In this document: in pieces, positions 28,798-39,011 of the stretch | How the letters are laid out: every line of letters starts with the position of its first letter | How positions within the stretch are numbered: position 1 is the stretch's first letter | Origin: JBKEAR01 sp047972425 | Lineage (GTDB): Bacteria; Pseudomonadota; Alphaproteobacteria; JBKEAR01 | Direction of reading: 5' to 3' | DNA length: 64,000 nt | Assembly (NCBI GenBank): GCA_047972425.1 | Contig: JBKEAR010000022.1 | Span: 1 to 64,000 of the forward strand | Notes under the pieces: model-generated | Database searches by the model: none | What the model saw: the letters and a program-made list of their open reading frames with translations, nothing else | What the model was told of the DNA's origin: nothing | Program-made: the position numbers and the translations under genes

Positions 28798-29921
28798 CAA
28801 TAAAAACAAAAGCTTGGTTAGAATCTGCCCTTTCTTCAGAGGATACGTTAGATGCGTTATCCGATGCTATTTTGATTGTTGGTCCTCATGGAACGATAAG
28901 ATGGGCCAATGTTGCTTCCGAAGGTCTGTTTCGGCTAAGCCGTGCCCGATTGTTAAATACTAAGTTGGTTGATTTACTTAATGAGGATCACCCAATTATA
29001 GCATTGTTACAACGCCATATTACTGAGGAAACAACAACAATGGCGCGGGATATTCAGCTGCATCCTAAACATACGCAATCGAGCCATTTGCTTGATGTTC
29101 AAATAATGCCCTTGCGTGGTGATGATTTGCAAACAAGGTATATTCTGACTTTACGCGAAAAAAATATTAATGTTATTCGTACTTGGGACGAAAATGTAAA
29201 AGGTGAAAATCAGATAGAGCTTATGGCCTCTGTTTTAAGCCATGAAATTCGTAATCCTTTAGCCGGTATTCGCGGTGCCGCACAGCTTTTAAGTAAAAAT
29301 TTAAATGATGATGATAAGCCTTTGGCAGACATTATTATTGAGGAAGTGGATCGGATTAATCGTTTTATTGAGCAGTTACAAGAGGCTGATTTTAATAAAA
29401 ATGAATTTGCCCCGATAAATATTCACAAATCATTAAATGTTGCCATTCGTAATTTACGTTCGCTCTTTGGGGATCAGTTTTATATTGCCGAGGATTTTGA
29501 CCCATCATTACCCGAAGTTTACGGACATGAAGATAGTTTGATACGTATGTTCATTAACATTGCCCGCAATGCAGTAGAAGCCTTACCAGAAAAAAATGGG
29601 CGTATTACTTTTAGGACCTATTGGAACCCCGGTGTTCGTTTTCGGCAAAACTCACAGTTAGCCAATAGTACTTTACCACTTGTGGTCGAAATTGAAGATA
29701 ATGGCATAGGTATTGCCAAAGAAATGCAAACGCGGATTTTTGATCCATTTGTCACAAGCAAAAAGAATGGAAGTGGCTTAGGTTTGGCACTTTCATCAAA
29801 AATTATGAGTGAACATCACGGTTTTATTGAATGTGATAGCAAACAAGGACGCACCCGATTTATTATGCGTTTTCCTATTTACCAACCCGGAAAAGAAGTA
29901 AGAGAAAATAATGCAACGTAA
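28794..29921 (+). CDS. ntrB: Nitrogen regulation sensor kinase NtrB
   Basis: A 375-residue cytoplasmic histidine kinase: PAS domain (about 18-120), dimerisation domain with His150 in SHEIRNPL, and ATPase domain with NIARNAVEALP, DNGIGI and GSGLGLAL. NtrB phosphorylates or dephosphorylates NtrC in response to nitrogen status signalled by PII proteins. There are no membrane segments. It overlaps both neighbours, so dusB-ntrB-ntrC is translationally coupled. Confidence 0.95.
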   Translation: MTIKTKAWLESALSSEDTLDALSDAILIVGPHGTIRWANVASEGLFRLSRARLLNTKLVDLLNEDHPIIALLQRHITEETTTMARDIQLHPKHTQSSHLLDVQIMPLRGDDLQTRYILTLREKNINVIRTWDENVKGENQIELMASVLSHEIRNPLAGIRGAAQLLSKNLNDDDKPLADIIIEEVDRINRFIEQLQEADFNKNEFAPINIHKSLNVAIRNLRSLFGDQFYIAEDFDPSLPEVYGHEDSLIRMFINIARNAVEALPEKNGRITFRTYWNPGVRFRQNSQLANSTLPLVVEIEDNGIGIAKEMQTRIFDPFVTSKKNGSGLGLALSSKIMSEHHGFIECDSKQGRTRFIMRFPIYQPGKEVRENNAT

Positions 29922-31368
29922 AGCCAATATTATCATTGCCGATGACGATAGTGCTATTCGGACTGTCATAGCAAGAGCCTTAGTCCAAGAAGGATATAAG
30001 GTCGATACCGTATCTACTGCAGCTATGTTATGGCAAAAGGCCATGCGTGGAGAAGGTGATGCTATTGTGACCGATGTTGTTTTGCCCGATGGTGATGGTA
30101 TCGATATTTTATCGCGTATCCATCGGCATCGTCCGGAGGTTCCGGTGATTGTTATTTCGGGGGAATCGACATTGCAAACAGCGGTTCGGGCAACGGATGA
30201 GGGTGCATTTGAATATATCCCAAAGCCATTTGACCTTAATGATATTATTGATGCCGTTAATCGGGCAATGGAAATAGAAGAAATTGAAGTTTCGGAAATG
30301 CCTGTGAGTAAAAAAGAGAAATCTCCTAAACTCATTGGGCGCTCTAAAGCGATGCAAGATGTTTATCGTACTATTGCGCGGGTTGCACGAACAAATCTCT
30401 CTGTATTAATCACGGGTGAATCGGGTACAGGTAAGGAACTTGTTGCGCAATCTTTACATGAATATGGCCCAAGGGTCGAAAATCCATTTATTGCCGTAAA
30501 TATGGCGGCAATTCCTCATGATTTAATCGAAAGTGAGCTTTTTGGCCATACTAAAGGGGCTTTTACTGGGGCAACAAGCTCTTCACAAGGTCGGTTTTCC
30601 CAAGCGCAGCATGGTACATTATTTCTAGATGAAATCGGCGATATGCCGCTCAATGCCCAAACTCGATTATTGCGGGTTTTGCAAGAGGGAGAATTTCGTC
30701 CCATTGGTGCAGCCAATACAGTAAAAACCGATGTGCGTATTGTTGCGGCAACCCATCGTAATTTAAATGACTTGGTGCGCCAAGGATTGTTTAGGGAAGA
30801 TTTACTTTATCGCCTTAATGTTATTCCGCTTCATATTCCGCCTTTGCGGGATAGGCCAGAGGATATTAAAGAATTGACCCATCATTTTTTAGAACAAGCA
30901 GGCCATGATGGTTTACCCGTAAAAATTATCAATGAAGATGCTTTGGAGCTATTAACACGTTATCATTGGCCGGGGAATGTAAGAGAGCTAGAAAATATGG
31001 TGCGCCGTATTGCTGCTTTACATCCGGATCCGATTATTAATACCCATACAGTTCAAGAAGCTTTTGGGCAAAAAATGGGTGAGATGATAAATGATGCTCG
31101 CGGAAACCAACCATTATCGCAAATTAAAGAAAATTTATCCGAGGCGGTGGATCGTATACTTTCGGGTTGGTTTGATGCTCATGGTAATCAACCGATGACC
31201 CCCGGTTTATATGGTCGTGTATTGCGCGAGATTGAGAAACCACTTTTACGGTTAACTTTAGAATATACAAAAGGGAACCAAAGTGAGGCTTCGGAAATTT
31301 TGGGTATTAACCGCAATACTTTAAGAAAAAAACTTAAAGAACTCGATTTAAATGCTAAAGGGCAGTAA
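29911..31368 (+). CDS. ntrC: Nitrogen regulation response regulator NtrC
   Basis: A 485-residue sigma-54 activator. The receiver has phosphoacceptor Asp55 (VTDVV); the AAA+ domain has GESGTGKE, the sigma-54 contact loop GAFTGA and LFLDEIGDMP; and a Fis-type helix-turn-helix lies at the C-terminus (SEASEILGINRNTLRKKL). All key motifs are intact, in contrast to NtrX downstream. It starts within ntrB and drives nitrogen-starvation genes. Confidence 0.96.
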   Translation: MQRKANIIIADDDSAIRTVIARALVQEGYKVDTVSTAAMLWQKAMRGEGDAIVTDVVLPDGDGIDILSRIHRHRPEVPVIVISGESTLQTAVRATDEGAFEYIPKPFDLNDIIDAVNRAMEIEEIEVSEMPVSKKEKSPKLIGRSKAMQDVYRTIARVARTNLSVLITGESGTGKELVAQSLHEYGPRVENPFIAVNMAAIPHDLIESELFGHTKGAFTGATSSSQGRFSQAQHGTLFLDEIGDMPLNAQTRLLRVLQEGEFRPIGAANTVKTDVRIVAATHRNLNDLVRQGLFREDLLYRLNVIPLHIPPLRDRPEDIKELTHHFLEQAGHDGLPVKIINEDALELLTRYHWPGNVRELENMVRRIAALHPDPIINTHTVQEAFGQKMGEMINDARGNQPLSQIKENLSEAVDRILSGWFDAHGNQPMTPGLYGRVLREIEKPLLRLTLEYTKGNQSEASEILGINRNTLRKKLKELDLNAKGQ

Positions 31369-31372
31369 TAGC

Positions 31373-33583
31373 ATGAATATTTTAAAAAAGCTTGCTCTTA
31401 ATCGACCAACACGTATTTTAGCACTTTGCTTAGGTGTTATGATTGCCTTAACAACCTATGCGACTTTAAGAGAATTTTCGAGCTTTGATCTCAATAATAT
31501 TGCCTCGCGCCATTCCTATTTAATGCGCCTTTTATTCATCGATATTGGGCTAATATTTATTTTGGCCTGCATCATATTTTATCGGCTCTGGCAAATATAT
31601 TTAAATATGAAGAAAAAACAGCCGGGTTTTATTATTCGTTATAAATTAACCATGCTTTTTGGCGTTTTAGCTGCATTACCTGCTGTTGCTATTGCTATAT
31701 TAGCCGGCATATATATTCATACCAGTTTACAGGGGTGGTTTAATGAGCGCATATCAACGGCCATTAACGAATCTTCGGCTGTTGCACAAGCTTATTTAGA
31801 AGAACATCAACGCACAATTTTAGGTGATGCAGCCTCATTATCACAAACGATGGAGGCTCAATTAGAGCGAAGTTATCAGCGCCGGCGCTCAACTTTTATG
31901 AATGCAAGTGAAATCAAAAATGCGATTGCAAATGATATTAATTTGGCATTATCTAATCAATCGGCAGATAAAAAAATTACCGAGGCTGTTGTTGTTGATG
32001 ATTCTGGCGATGTGATATTTCGTTCTTTTCAGACGTTAATTTTTGGACGTATTGATATACCCGAAGATATTTTTTTAAAAGCCGACCAAGGTCAGTCGAT
32101 TATTTTAGATAATCGGGCAAATGAGCGCCGTGTTCGGGCTTTAATAAAATTACCAAACTCTATTGATACATTACTGGAGCGTAAAAGCTACTTACTCATT
32201 GGTCGCCCAATTGATGCCGAGGTGCTTAACCATGTTACCAATACGCAATCGGCAACAGCAGAATATAATTTACTTGAAAATCAAAGGGTTAGAACACAAA
32301 ATATTTTAATTTTATTATATGCGATTATTGCATCTATCTTTTTATTGGCTTCATTATGGTTTGGTATGTTGATTGCAGGGCGAATTTCGCGCCCGATTAT
32401 TGCTCTTATTCAGGCTTCTCGCGCCGTATCGGCAGGGGATTTAGATGCACAAGTGGTTGTTCGTGATACAAAAGATGAAATTAAACTTTTAGGCGATAGC
32501 TTTAATGATATGACCGCCCAATTAAAAAGCCAGCAACTGAGTTTATTAACCACCAATGCAGAGCTAGAAGAAAGGCGGCAGTTTATTGAGACGGTTTTAA
32601 CAGGGGTTTCGGCGGGTGTTATTTCAACTGATGAAAATAATAATATTACCTTAGTAAATCCACAGGCTGAAGAACTTTTGGATATTAAAGAACAAGATGC
32701 AAGAGGGCAAAATCTTTATACTCTAATTCCTGAATTTTCACTTTTATCAAATATGCAAGGAACAACCGAAATTACGGTGAGTCGCAAAAATCAAACGCGA
32801 ATATTACAATGCCAAATTACGGTGGAAGATGTTAATAATGTAATTACCGGGTATATTATTACATTTGATGACATCACCAGTTTACAAGCAGCGGAGAGAA
32901 AAGCTGCATGGTCTGGGGTTGCCCGCCGAATTGCCCATGAAATTAAAAATCCTTTAACGCCCATCCAGCTTTCGGCCGAGCGTTTACAACGACGTTATAC
33001 CAAAATAATTGATCCGGATGATGAAGTTTTTGAACTTTGTCTTAAAACAATAATTCGCCAAGTGGATCAGATTGGCCGTTTGGTTCAAGAATTCTCATCA
33101 TTTGCCCGTTTACCTGAGCCTTTGTTGAAACAACAAAATATTAATATGATTATTAAAGGAATTTTTGAGCTTGAAAAACAACGGGATCATTTGGTGGATA
33201 TGCAACTTAATTTGCCAAGTAATGATATTACTGGAAATATTGATGAAGGGCTTATAACACAAGCATTAACAAATTTATTGAAAAATGCATCAGAAGCAGC
33301 TCTTTCAAATAACCCTAATGGACAAGCAAAAGTATATATTTATCTTGATGACATACAATCGGATAATTTTTTTGATATTATCATCGAAGATAACGGTGCG
33401 GGGTTTCCCGAAAACGACCGTAACCGTGTGCTTGAACCATATGTTACCACCAAAAAAGAAGGGACGGGATTAGGGTTAGCAATTGTACAAAAAATTATTA
33501 ATGACCATGGTGGTGAACTCTTATTAGATGATAGTAAAAAATTAAAAGGCGCAAAGGTTATATTGCGTTTTCCAAAAAACTGA
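31373..33583 (+). CDS. ntrY: Membrane sensor histidine kinase NtrY
   Basis: A 736-residue kinase. Three N-terminal membrane helices (within about 10-110) precede a periplasmic domain, a fourth helix near 305-330, HAMP (RISRPIIALIQ), PAS, the phosphorylated His522 (IAHEIKNPL) and the ATPase domain (NLLKNASEA, GTGLGLAI). NtrY of alphaproteobacteria senses redox or nitrogen-linked signals and acts on NtrX. I chose ATG 31373, five bases after the ntrC stop; the ATG at 31352 lies inside ntrC. The gene continues the ntr operon. Confidence 0.94.
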   Translation: MNILKKLALNRPTRILALCLGVMIALTTYATLREFSSFDLNNIASRHSYLMRLLFIDIGLIFILACIIFYRLWQIYLNMKKKQPGFIIRYKLTMLFGVLAALPAVAIAILAGIYIHTSLQGWFNERISTAINESSAVAQAYLEEHQRTILGDAASLSQTMEAQLERSYQRRRSTFMNASEIKNAIANDINLALSNQSADKKITEAVVVDDSGDVIFRSFQTLIFGRIDIPEDIFLKADQGQSIILDNRANERRVRALIKLPNSIDTLLERKSYLLIGRPIDAEVLNHVTNTQSATAEYNLLENQRVRTQNILILLYAIIASIFLLASLWFGMLIAGRISRPIIALIQASRAVSAGDLDAQVVVRDTKDEIKLLGDSFNDMTAQLKSQQLSLLTTNAELEERRQFIETVLTGVSAGVISTDENNNITLVNPQAEELLDIKEQDARGQNLYTLIPEFSLLSNMQGTTEITVSRKNQTRILQCQITVEDVNNVITGYIITFDDITSLQAAERKAAWSGVARRIAHEIKNPLTPIQLSAERLQRRYTKIIDPDDEVFELCLKTIIRQVDQIGRLVQEFSSFARLPEPLLKQQNINMIIKGIFELEKQRDHLVDMQLNLPSNDITGNIDEGLITQALTNLLKNASEAALSNNPNGQAKVYIYLDDIQSDNFFDIIIEDNGAGFPENDRNRVLEPYVTTKKEGTGLGLAIVQKIINDHGGELLLDDSKKLKGAKVILRFPKN

Positions 33584-33625
33584 ATAAAATAATAGAATAA
33601 AACACAATAAATCGAGAGAGGCTCA

Positions 33626-35026
33626 ATGGCTTTAGAAATTCTTATAGTTGATGACGAAGACGATATTCGTTTTTTAACTGCAGGTATATTAGAAGATGAA
33701 GGTTATGAAACAAGAGAGGCAGCCAATGACAAGGCGGCTCTTGATGCTATAAATTATCGCCAGCCTCATTTAGTTTTATTAGATATTTGGCTAGAAGGCA
33801 GCCGTTTAGATGGTTTGGGTATTTTAGATGCTATTAAAAAAGATAATCCTGATTTACCCATTTTGATGATGTCTGGCCATGGGAATATTGAAACAGCGGT
33901 TGATGCGATTAAAAGGGGTGCTTACGACTTTATTGAAAAGCCGTTTAAATCAGACCGATTACTTCTTTTGGTGGATAGAGCATTGGAAAACGCAAGATTA
34001 AAGCGTGAAAACAAGGAATTAAAAAAGCAAAATGCATTTACCAGTGAACTTATTGGTGATTCGTTAAAAATGCGCCAACTTAAAAGCCTTATTCAGAAAA
34101 TTTCTCCCACGAATAGCCGCATATTGATTAAAGGGCCCGCAGGCTCGGGTAAAGAGATTGTAGCGCGCTCTATTCATGAAGCCTCGTTGAATACCGAAGG
34201 TTCATTTGTTATTGCAAGCTGTGCAAATATGGTACCCGAAACATTAGAAGAAGAATTATTTGGTATTGAAGGCGATGATAATCATCCGGCAAAAATTGGC
34301 TTGTTAGAGCAAGCTCATAAGGGAACTTTATTGCTTGATGAAGTAGGGGATATGCCCTTAGAAACACAGGCAAAAATCACACGATTATTGCAAGACCAAA
34401 CTTTTTATCGCATTAATGGAACGCGCCCAGTTTCGGTAAATGTTCGGATTATGGCTTCAACAACCCAAGACCTAGCAGAAAAAATAACACAAAATAAATT
34501 TCGGGAAGATTTATATTATCGATTAAATGTTGTACCAATTGAAATTGCACCTTTGAAAGATAGGCGTGATGATGTAATTAAACTTGCCGATTATTTCTTA
34601 GCGATGATTACAAGTAACTTATCAAGTGCAATTACTGGTTTTTCAGATGATGCCAAAACAATATTACAAAGTTGGGATTGGCCGGGAAATGTACGAGAAC
34701 TTAAAAATTTAATTGAGCGTGTTGTTATTATGGCAACAGATAATGACAATAATGAAATTACAGCCGAAGTGTTGCCCGAGGAGATTAAAAATAGTGATCG
34801 GATAAAGTCTGTTGGTGAAACCTATCAGGAACTCATAACAAAACCGTTAAGAGAAGCCAGAGAAGAGTTTGAAAGACGATATTTAGAAACTCAGCTTATT
34901 CGGTTTAATTATAATATTTCGAGGACAGCGAGTTTTATTGGCATGGAGCGCTCTGCATTGCATCGGAAAATAAAAATGCTTGGCTTAACAAGTGAAGATA
35001 AAACCAACGATGATGATAATGAATAG
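33626..35026 (+). CDS. ntrX: Response regulator NtrX, without GAFTGA loop
   Basis: A 466-residue partner of NtrY. The receiver (Asp53 in LLDIW) is normal. The AAA+ domain has GPAGSGKEI and LLLDEVGDMP, but where sigma-54 activators carry GAFTGA the sequence reads through EGDDNHPAKIG. Without that loop it should not open sigma-54 promoters and probably acts as a classical activator or repressor, as shown for some alphaproteobacterial NtrX proteins. A Fis-type HTH ends the protein (SRTASFIGMERSALHRKI). A good AGAGAGG-type ribosome site precedes the ATG. Confidence 0.94.
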   Translation: MALEILIVDDEDDIRFLTAGILEDEGYETREAANDKAALDAINYRQPHLVLLDIWLEGSRLDGLGILDAIKKDNPDLPILMMSGHGNIETAVDAIKRGAYDFIEKPFKSDRLLLLVDRALENARLKRENKELKKQNAFTSELIGDSLKMRQLKSLIQKISPTNSRILIKGPAGSGKEIVARSIHEASLNTEGSFVIASCANMVPETLEEELFGIEGDDNHPAKIGLLEQAHKGTLLLDEVGDMPLETQAKITRLLQDQTFYRINGTRPVSVNVRIMASTTQDLAEKITQNKFREDLYYRLNVVPIEIAPLKDRRDDVIKLADYFLAMITSNLSSAITGFSDDAKTILQSWDWPGNVRELKNLIERVVIMATDNDNNEITAEVLPEEIKNSDRIKSVGETYQELITKPLREAREEFERRYLETQLIRFNYNISRTASFIGMERSALHRKIKMLGLTSEDKTNDDDNE

Positions 35027-35039
35027 AGGATAAAAATAT

Positions 35040-36428
35040 ATGAAAGTTATTATTGGTGGTGCAGGGGAAGTTGGATCTTCAATTGCGCGTTATTTGGCAG
35101 AAGAAGATAATGAAGTAACAATCATTGATCAAGATCCGCAACTTGTAGCAAGCATATCGGGCTCAACAGATATAAGAGCTGTAAGAGGGCATGCAGCGCT
35201 TCCTGAAACATTAGAGAATGTTGGTGTAAAAGATGCCGATATCGTCATTGCAGTTACACCATCGGATGAAGTAAATATGGTCATTTGTCAAATGGCGCAC
35301 TCGTTATTTAATGTTCCGGTTAAAATTGCCCGTATTCGTGAGCAAGGATATTTGGATCAGCGATGGTCGGATATTTTTCGATCTGACCATATGCCGATTA
35401 ATCATGTAATTTCTCCTGAAACTGAGGTTGCCCATGCGTTTGTTGAGCGGCTTCGGGTTCCGGGCGCAGGTGATGTATTTTCTTTAGCAAGAGGGAAAGC
35501 ACAATTAATCAATTTAAGACTAACAAATACATGTCCTGTTTTAAAAACACCGTTAAAGGAAATTAGTCAGCTTTTCCCTGATCTTAATGTAACAATCATG
35601 GCTATTTTACGTGAAAATCAGCTAATTGTCCCTAAAACGGGGCAAGAAGAGCTATTGGTTGGGGATCAAATTTATTTTGCGGTTGAGACTATTCAGCTTA
35701 ATCGGGCACTCTCAGCTTTTGGTTATGAAAATGAGGAAACTCCGCGTATTTTAATAGTTGGTGGGGGCAAAGTTGGGTTGCGATTAGCTCAAAATCTTGC
35801 AAATGATATTCAACATAAAGTTCAAGTGAATATTATTGAATATGATAAAAAACGGGCTGTTGAAATTGCATCGGAAGTTAAAGGTACATCTATTCGCGTT
35901 TATAACGGAGATGCGCTCGATTCGGAAATCCTCAAAGAAGCTTCAGCAGAAAATAGCCAAGCCATTGTTTGTGTTACCAATGATGATGAAACCAATGCCT
36001 TAGCATGTTTATTGGGTAAAAAGTTGGGTATACGTAATAATTTAGCACTGATTAATCGGGCGGGTTACGATACTTTACTAACAAATATTGGTATCGATAG
36101 TGTTGTGATGCCACGCTCAATTACAGTAAGTTCTATTTTGCGTCATGTTCGTCATGGCCGAATAATTTCGGCACATGCCATTGCTCATGACCAAGGTGAG
36201 GTTTTAGAGGCTTTGGCTTTAGAAACATCAAATATTGTCGGCACCCCATTAAGAGATTTGGACTTACCCAAAGAAATTATTATTGGTGCTGTTATTAGAA
36301 ATGGAGCGTTTATTCGTCCCCGAGGGAGTACGGTAATTAATGCCGAAGATCACGTTATTTTATTTGCAACAAAAAAATCAATTCGTAAAGCAGAGCGCTT
36401 GTTTAGTGTAAGCCTAGAATGGTTTTAA
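35040..36428 (+). CDS. trkA: Trk potassium uptake regulator TrkA
   Basis: A 462-residue peripheral membrane protein with two NAD(H)-binding RCK-N domains, each followed by a TrkA-C domain. The Rossmann loops are GGAGEVGSSIA at the start and VGGGKVGLRLA near residue 238. It gates TrkH/TrkG potassium channels. The 13-base gap to ntrX and the position before dat and hfq are the standard alphaproteobacterial arrangement; no trkH is present here. Confidence 0.95.
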   Translation: MKVIIGGAGEVGSSIARYLAEEDNEVTIIDQDPQLVASISGSTDIRAVRGHAALPETLENVGVKDADIVIAVTPSDEVNMVICQMAHSLFNVPVKIARIREQGYLDQRWSDIFRSDHMPINHVISPETEVAHAFVERLRVPGAGDVFSLARGKAQLINLRLTNTCPVLKTPLKEISQLFPDLNVTIMAILRENQLIVPKTGQEELLVGDQIYFAVETIQLNRALSAFGYENEETPRILIVGGGKVGLRLAQNLANDIQHKVQVNIIEYDKKRAVEIASEVKGTSIRVYNGDALDSEILKEASAENSQAIVCVTNDDETNALACLLGKKLGIRNNLALINRAGYDTLLTNIGIDSVVMPRSITVSSILRHVRHGRIISAHAIAHDQGEVLEALALETSNIVGTPLRDLDLPKEIIIGAVIRNGAFIRPRGSTVINAEDHVILFATKKSIRKAERLFSVSLEWF

Positions 36429-36440
36429 AAGGAGTTTATT

Positions 36441-37295
36441 ATGCCAAAATCACTCATTTCTTACGTTAATGGGCGTTATATTTATAATCAGTTTGCCATG
36501 GTTCATATTGAAGATAGGGGCTATCAATTTTCAGACGGTGTTTATGAGGTTGTTTCATATATTAATGGCCAGTGGGTCGATTTAGATTGGCATTTGGATC
36601 GTTTAGAATATTCATTGAGCGAACTAAAAATAGATATGCCAATGAGCCGTAAAGTATTAGAAATTGTTATTAATAACTTAATGAAAAAAAATAGGATAAG
36701 AAACTCTGCTTATGTTTATTTGCAAATTACCCGGGGTGTTGCACCCAGAAACCATGTTTTCCCTATTGTTTCACAACCTTCTTTGGTTATGACGGTTAAA
36801 AGATTTTATCCGCCGGCTTTAAATGATGCATATAAAGGAATAAAAGTGATTACAGGTCCAGAAATTCGGTGGGCTAGGCCAGATATTAAATCAGTTTCTC
36901 TATTACCCAATATCTTGGCCAAACAGGCAGCAAAAGAGCAGGGGGCAGATGAATACTGGTTCATCAAACAAGATGGAATTACAGAGGGCGGATCTTCAAA
37001 CTCTTGGATTGTAACAAAAAATAATGAGTTAATTACGCATCCGAGTAATGGTGAGATTTTAAAAGGCATCACAAGAAACCGAATTATAGAAATTGCAAAA
37101 GAACTTGGTTTAAACTTTGTTGAAAGAACATTTTCTTTAGAAGAAGCCTATGATGCGAAAGAAGCTTTTGTTTCTTCTTCAACAGCACTGATAAGACCTG
37201 TTGTGCAAATTGACGATAAAAAAATTGGTCAAGGTGAAGCAGGGCCAATAACAAAAAATTTAATTGCTCAATTTTATGCTGCATTTGGATTATAA
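36441..37295 (+). CDS. dat: D-amino-acid transaminase (class IV PLP enzyme)
   Basis: A 284-residue fold-type IV aminotransferase. The PLP lysine is K150 (DIKSVSLLPN), and the EDRGYQFSDGVYEV opening and EGGSSNSWIV phosphate region match the family. D-amino-acid transaminase makes D-glutamate or D-alanine for the cell wall; branched-chain aminotransferase or aminodeoxychorismate lyase are alternatives, but the trkA-dat-hfq context supports D-AAT. AAGGAG lies seven bases before the ATG. Confidence 0.88.
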   Translation: MPKSLISYVNGRYIYNQFAMVHIEDRGYQFSDGVYEVVSYINGQWVDLDWHLDRLEYSLSELKIDMPMSRKVLEIVINNLMKKNRIRNSAYVYLQITRGVAPRNHVFPIVSQPSLVMTVKRFYPPALNDAYKGIKVITGPEIRWARPDIKSVSLLPNILAKQAAKEQGADEYWFIKQDGITEGGSSNSWIVTKNNELITHPSNGEILKGITRNRIIEIAKELGLNFVERTFSLEEAYDAKEAFVSSSTALIRPVVQIDDKKIGQGEAGPITKNLIAQFYAAFGL

Positions 37296-37305
37296 AAAAG
37301 AAAAT

Positions 37306-37334
37306 TTGCAAGCAACCAAAAGCTTTGGTATTCT
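37306..37334 (+). promoter_or_regulatory. Possible hfq promoter
   Basis: TTGCAA (37306-37311) and TATTCT (37329-37334) with a 17-base spacer lie in the only sizeable gap of the ntr-hfq run. A start near 37341 would give hfq a short leader and let it be transcribed separately from ntrYX. Confidence 0.45.
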
Positions 37335-37390
37335 TAAAGAGTAAATAGGGAAATTGTTCCTCAATAAAAATAATAAAAAGGAGCTCATCA

Positions 37391-37639
37391 ATGGGTGCAG
37401 AACGTAGCCAAAATGTTCAAGATGTTTTTCTTAATCAGGTTCGTAAGTCAAAAACATCAGTAACAATTTTTTTAGTTAATGGAGTCAAGCTACAAGGGAT
37501 TATTACTTGGTTTGATAATTTTTCAATATTATTGCGCCGGGATGGGCATTCGCAATTGGTTTATAAACATGCGGTATCAACTATTATGCCCAATGGGCCT
37601 GTTCAGCTTTATGATGAAGAACAAGGTGAAGATGAGTAA
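37391..37639 (+). CDS. hfq: RNA chaperone Hfq
   Basis: An 82-residue Sm-like protein forming a hexamer that pairs small RNAs with mRNAs. Both Sm motifs are visible: the first (FLVNGVKLQGIITWFD) and the second with the YKHAVSTI signature near residues 57-64. The C-terminal tail is short and acidic, as in other alphaproteobacteria. A strong AAGGAG site precedes the ATG. hflX follows 34 bases later. Confidence 0.98.
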   Translation: MGAERSQNVQDVFLNQVRKSKTSVTIFLVNGVKLQGIITWFDNFSILLRRDGHSQLVYKHAVSTIMPNGPVQLYDEEQGEDE

Positions 37640-37673
37640 TCAATATGTATGATGATAAGGTTGTTATGCTTTA

Positions 37674-39011
37674 ATGGCTAATAATAATTGCTTAATCATT
37701 CATCCAAGACTAAAAAAAAATAATTATAACCGATCCATAGAAAATGCGCTTGATGAAGCGGTAGGCTTGGCCGAAGCTATTAATTTGAATGTAGTTGAGG
37801 CCATAGCTTTTACATTAAGCAAAGTAAAACCCGCCACATATATTGGCGAAGGCCAAATAGAATATATAAAAAATAAGGCTGCCGAGTTTGAAGAACCTGA
37901 GGTTTTGATATTTGATGGTAGTCTTACTCCCAGTCAACAACGAAACCTAGAACGTGCTTTAGACCTTAAAGTTATTGATAGAACAGGTTTAATTTTAGAG
38001 ATATTTGGCGAGCGTGCACAAACAAGAGAAGGGCGTGCGCAGGTTCAATTGGCCTCATTAAGCTATCAACGCTCTCGGCTTGTTCGCTCATGGACACACT
38101 TAGAGCGGCAAAAAGGTGGGGCAGGCTTTATGGGTGGCCCGGGCGAACGGCAAATAGAGCTTGATAGACGAATGATTGATGACCAAATTGGGCGGATTAA
38201 AAAAGATTTAGAGCAAATAAAACGTACAAGGGATTTGCAAAGGGGTAAGCGAAAGCGCGTTCCTTGGCCGGTTGTTGCATTGGTTGGTTATACAAATGCT
38301 GGAAAATCAACATTATTTAATGTTTTAACTCAAGCAGATGTTATGGCCAAAGATATGCTGTTTGCAACATTAGACCCAACAATGCGCGCACTCAAGTTAC
38401 CAAGTGGAAAACAAATAATTTTAGCCGATACGGTTGGATTTATTTCGGACTTACCACACCAGCTTGTAGAAGCCTTTAAAGCAACATTAGAGGAGGTCAC
38501 GCAGGCCGATTTGCTTTTGCATGTTATTGATGTAAGCGATGCAGATAATGAAGAATATCAAAACAATGTTTTAGAAGTTCTTGAAAATATAGGCATAGAT
38601 GAAGCTGATCAAGAGAAGCATATAATTGATGTTTTTAATAAAATAGATTTATTAGATGCCGAAGAACGACAACAAATGGTCAATAAATTTTCTGTAAATA
38701 GAGTGCAAAATAAGGTTGCAATTTCAGCCTATGAACGGCTTTATTTAGATAAATTGCTTACATTAATCGATGTAAAACTGAGTGAGGATGAAGAAGAATA
38801 TTCAATCCGGATACCGGCAGCCCAAGGCGAAATTATTGCATGGTTGCATGAAAATTCAGTTGTTTTAAGTTTACAATATAATGATGATGGCTGGGCAGAA
38901 ATTTTAGGAACTATAAAACCTGAGAGGGCAAATAGACTTGCCGATATGCTTAAAAAAATTAATTTTATTTTGTCACCATCCATACAAAAAATTATAAAGA
39001 AATATTATTAA
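37674..39011 (+). CDS. hflX: Ribosome-associated GTPase HflX
   Basis: A 445-residue GTPase that splits stalled or hibernating ribosomes. The N-terminal HflX domain contains GPGERQIELDRR and coiled segments, followed by the G domain: G1 GYTNAGKST, G3 DTVGF and G4 FNKID. The C-terminal domain (about 365-445) is degenerate, as usual. It lies directly after hfq, the commonest hflX context. The ATG has only a weak ribosome site. Confidence 0.96.
   Translation: MANNNCLIIHPRLKKNNYNRSIENALDEAVGLAEAINLNVVEAIAFTLSKVKPATYIGEGQIEYIKNKAAEFEEPEVLIFDGSLTPSQQRNLERALDLKVIDRTGLILEIFGERAQTREGRAQVQLASLSYQRSRLVRSWTHLERQKGGAGFMGGPGERQIELDRRMIDDQIGRIKKDLEQIKRTRDLQRGKRKRVPWPVVALVGYTNAGKSTLFNVLTQADVMAKDMLFATLDPTMRALKLPSGKQIILADTVGFISDLPHQLVEAFKATLEEVTQADLLLHVIDVSDADNEEYQNNVLEVLENIGIDEADQEKHIIDVFNKIDLLDAEERQQMVNKFSVNRVQNKVAISAYERLYLDKLLTLIDVKLSEDEEEYSIRIPAAQGEIIAWLHENSVVLSLQYNDDGWAEILGTIKPERANRLADMLKKINFILSPSIQKIIKKYY

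Noticed and set aside
33626..35026. ntrX as a damaged sigma-54 activator
   Set aside because: The frame is complete and loss of GAFTGA is known in alphaproteobacterial NtrX; it looks like a family trait, not decay.
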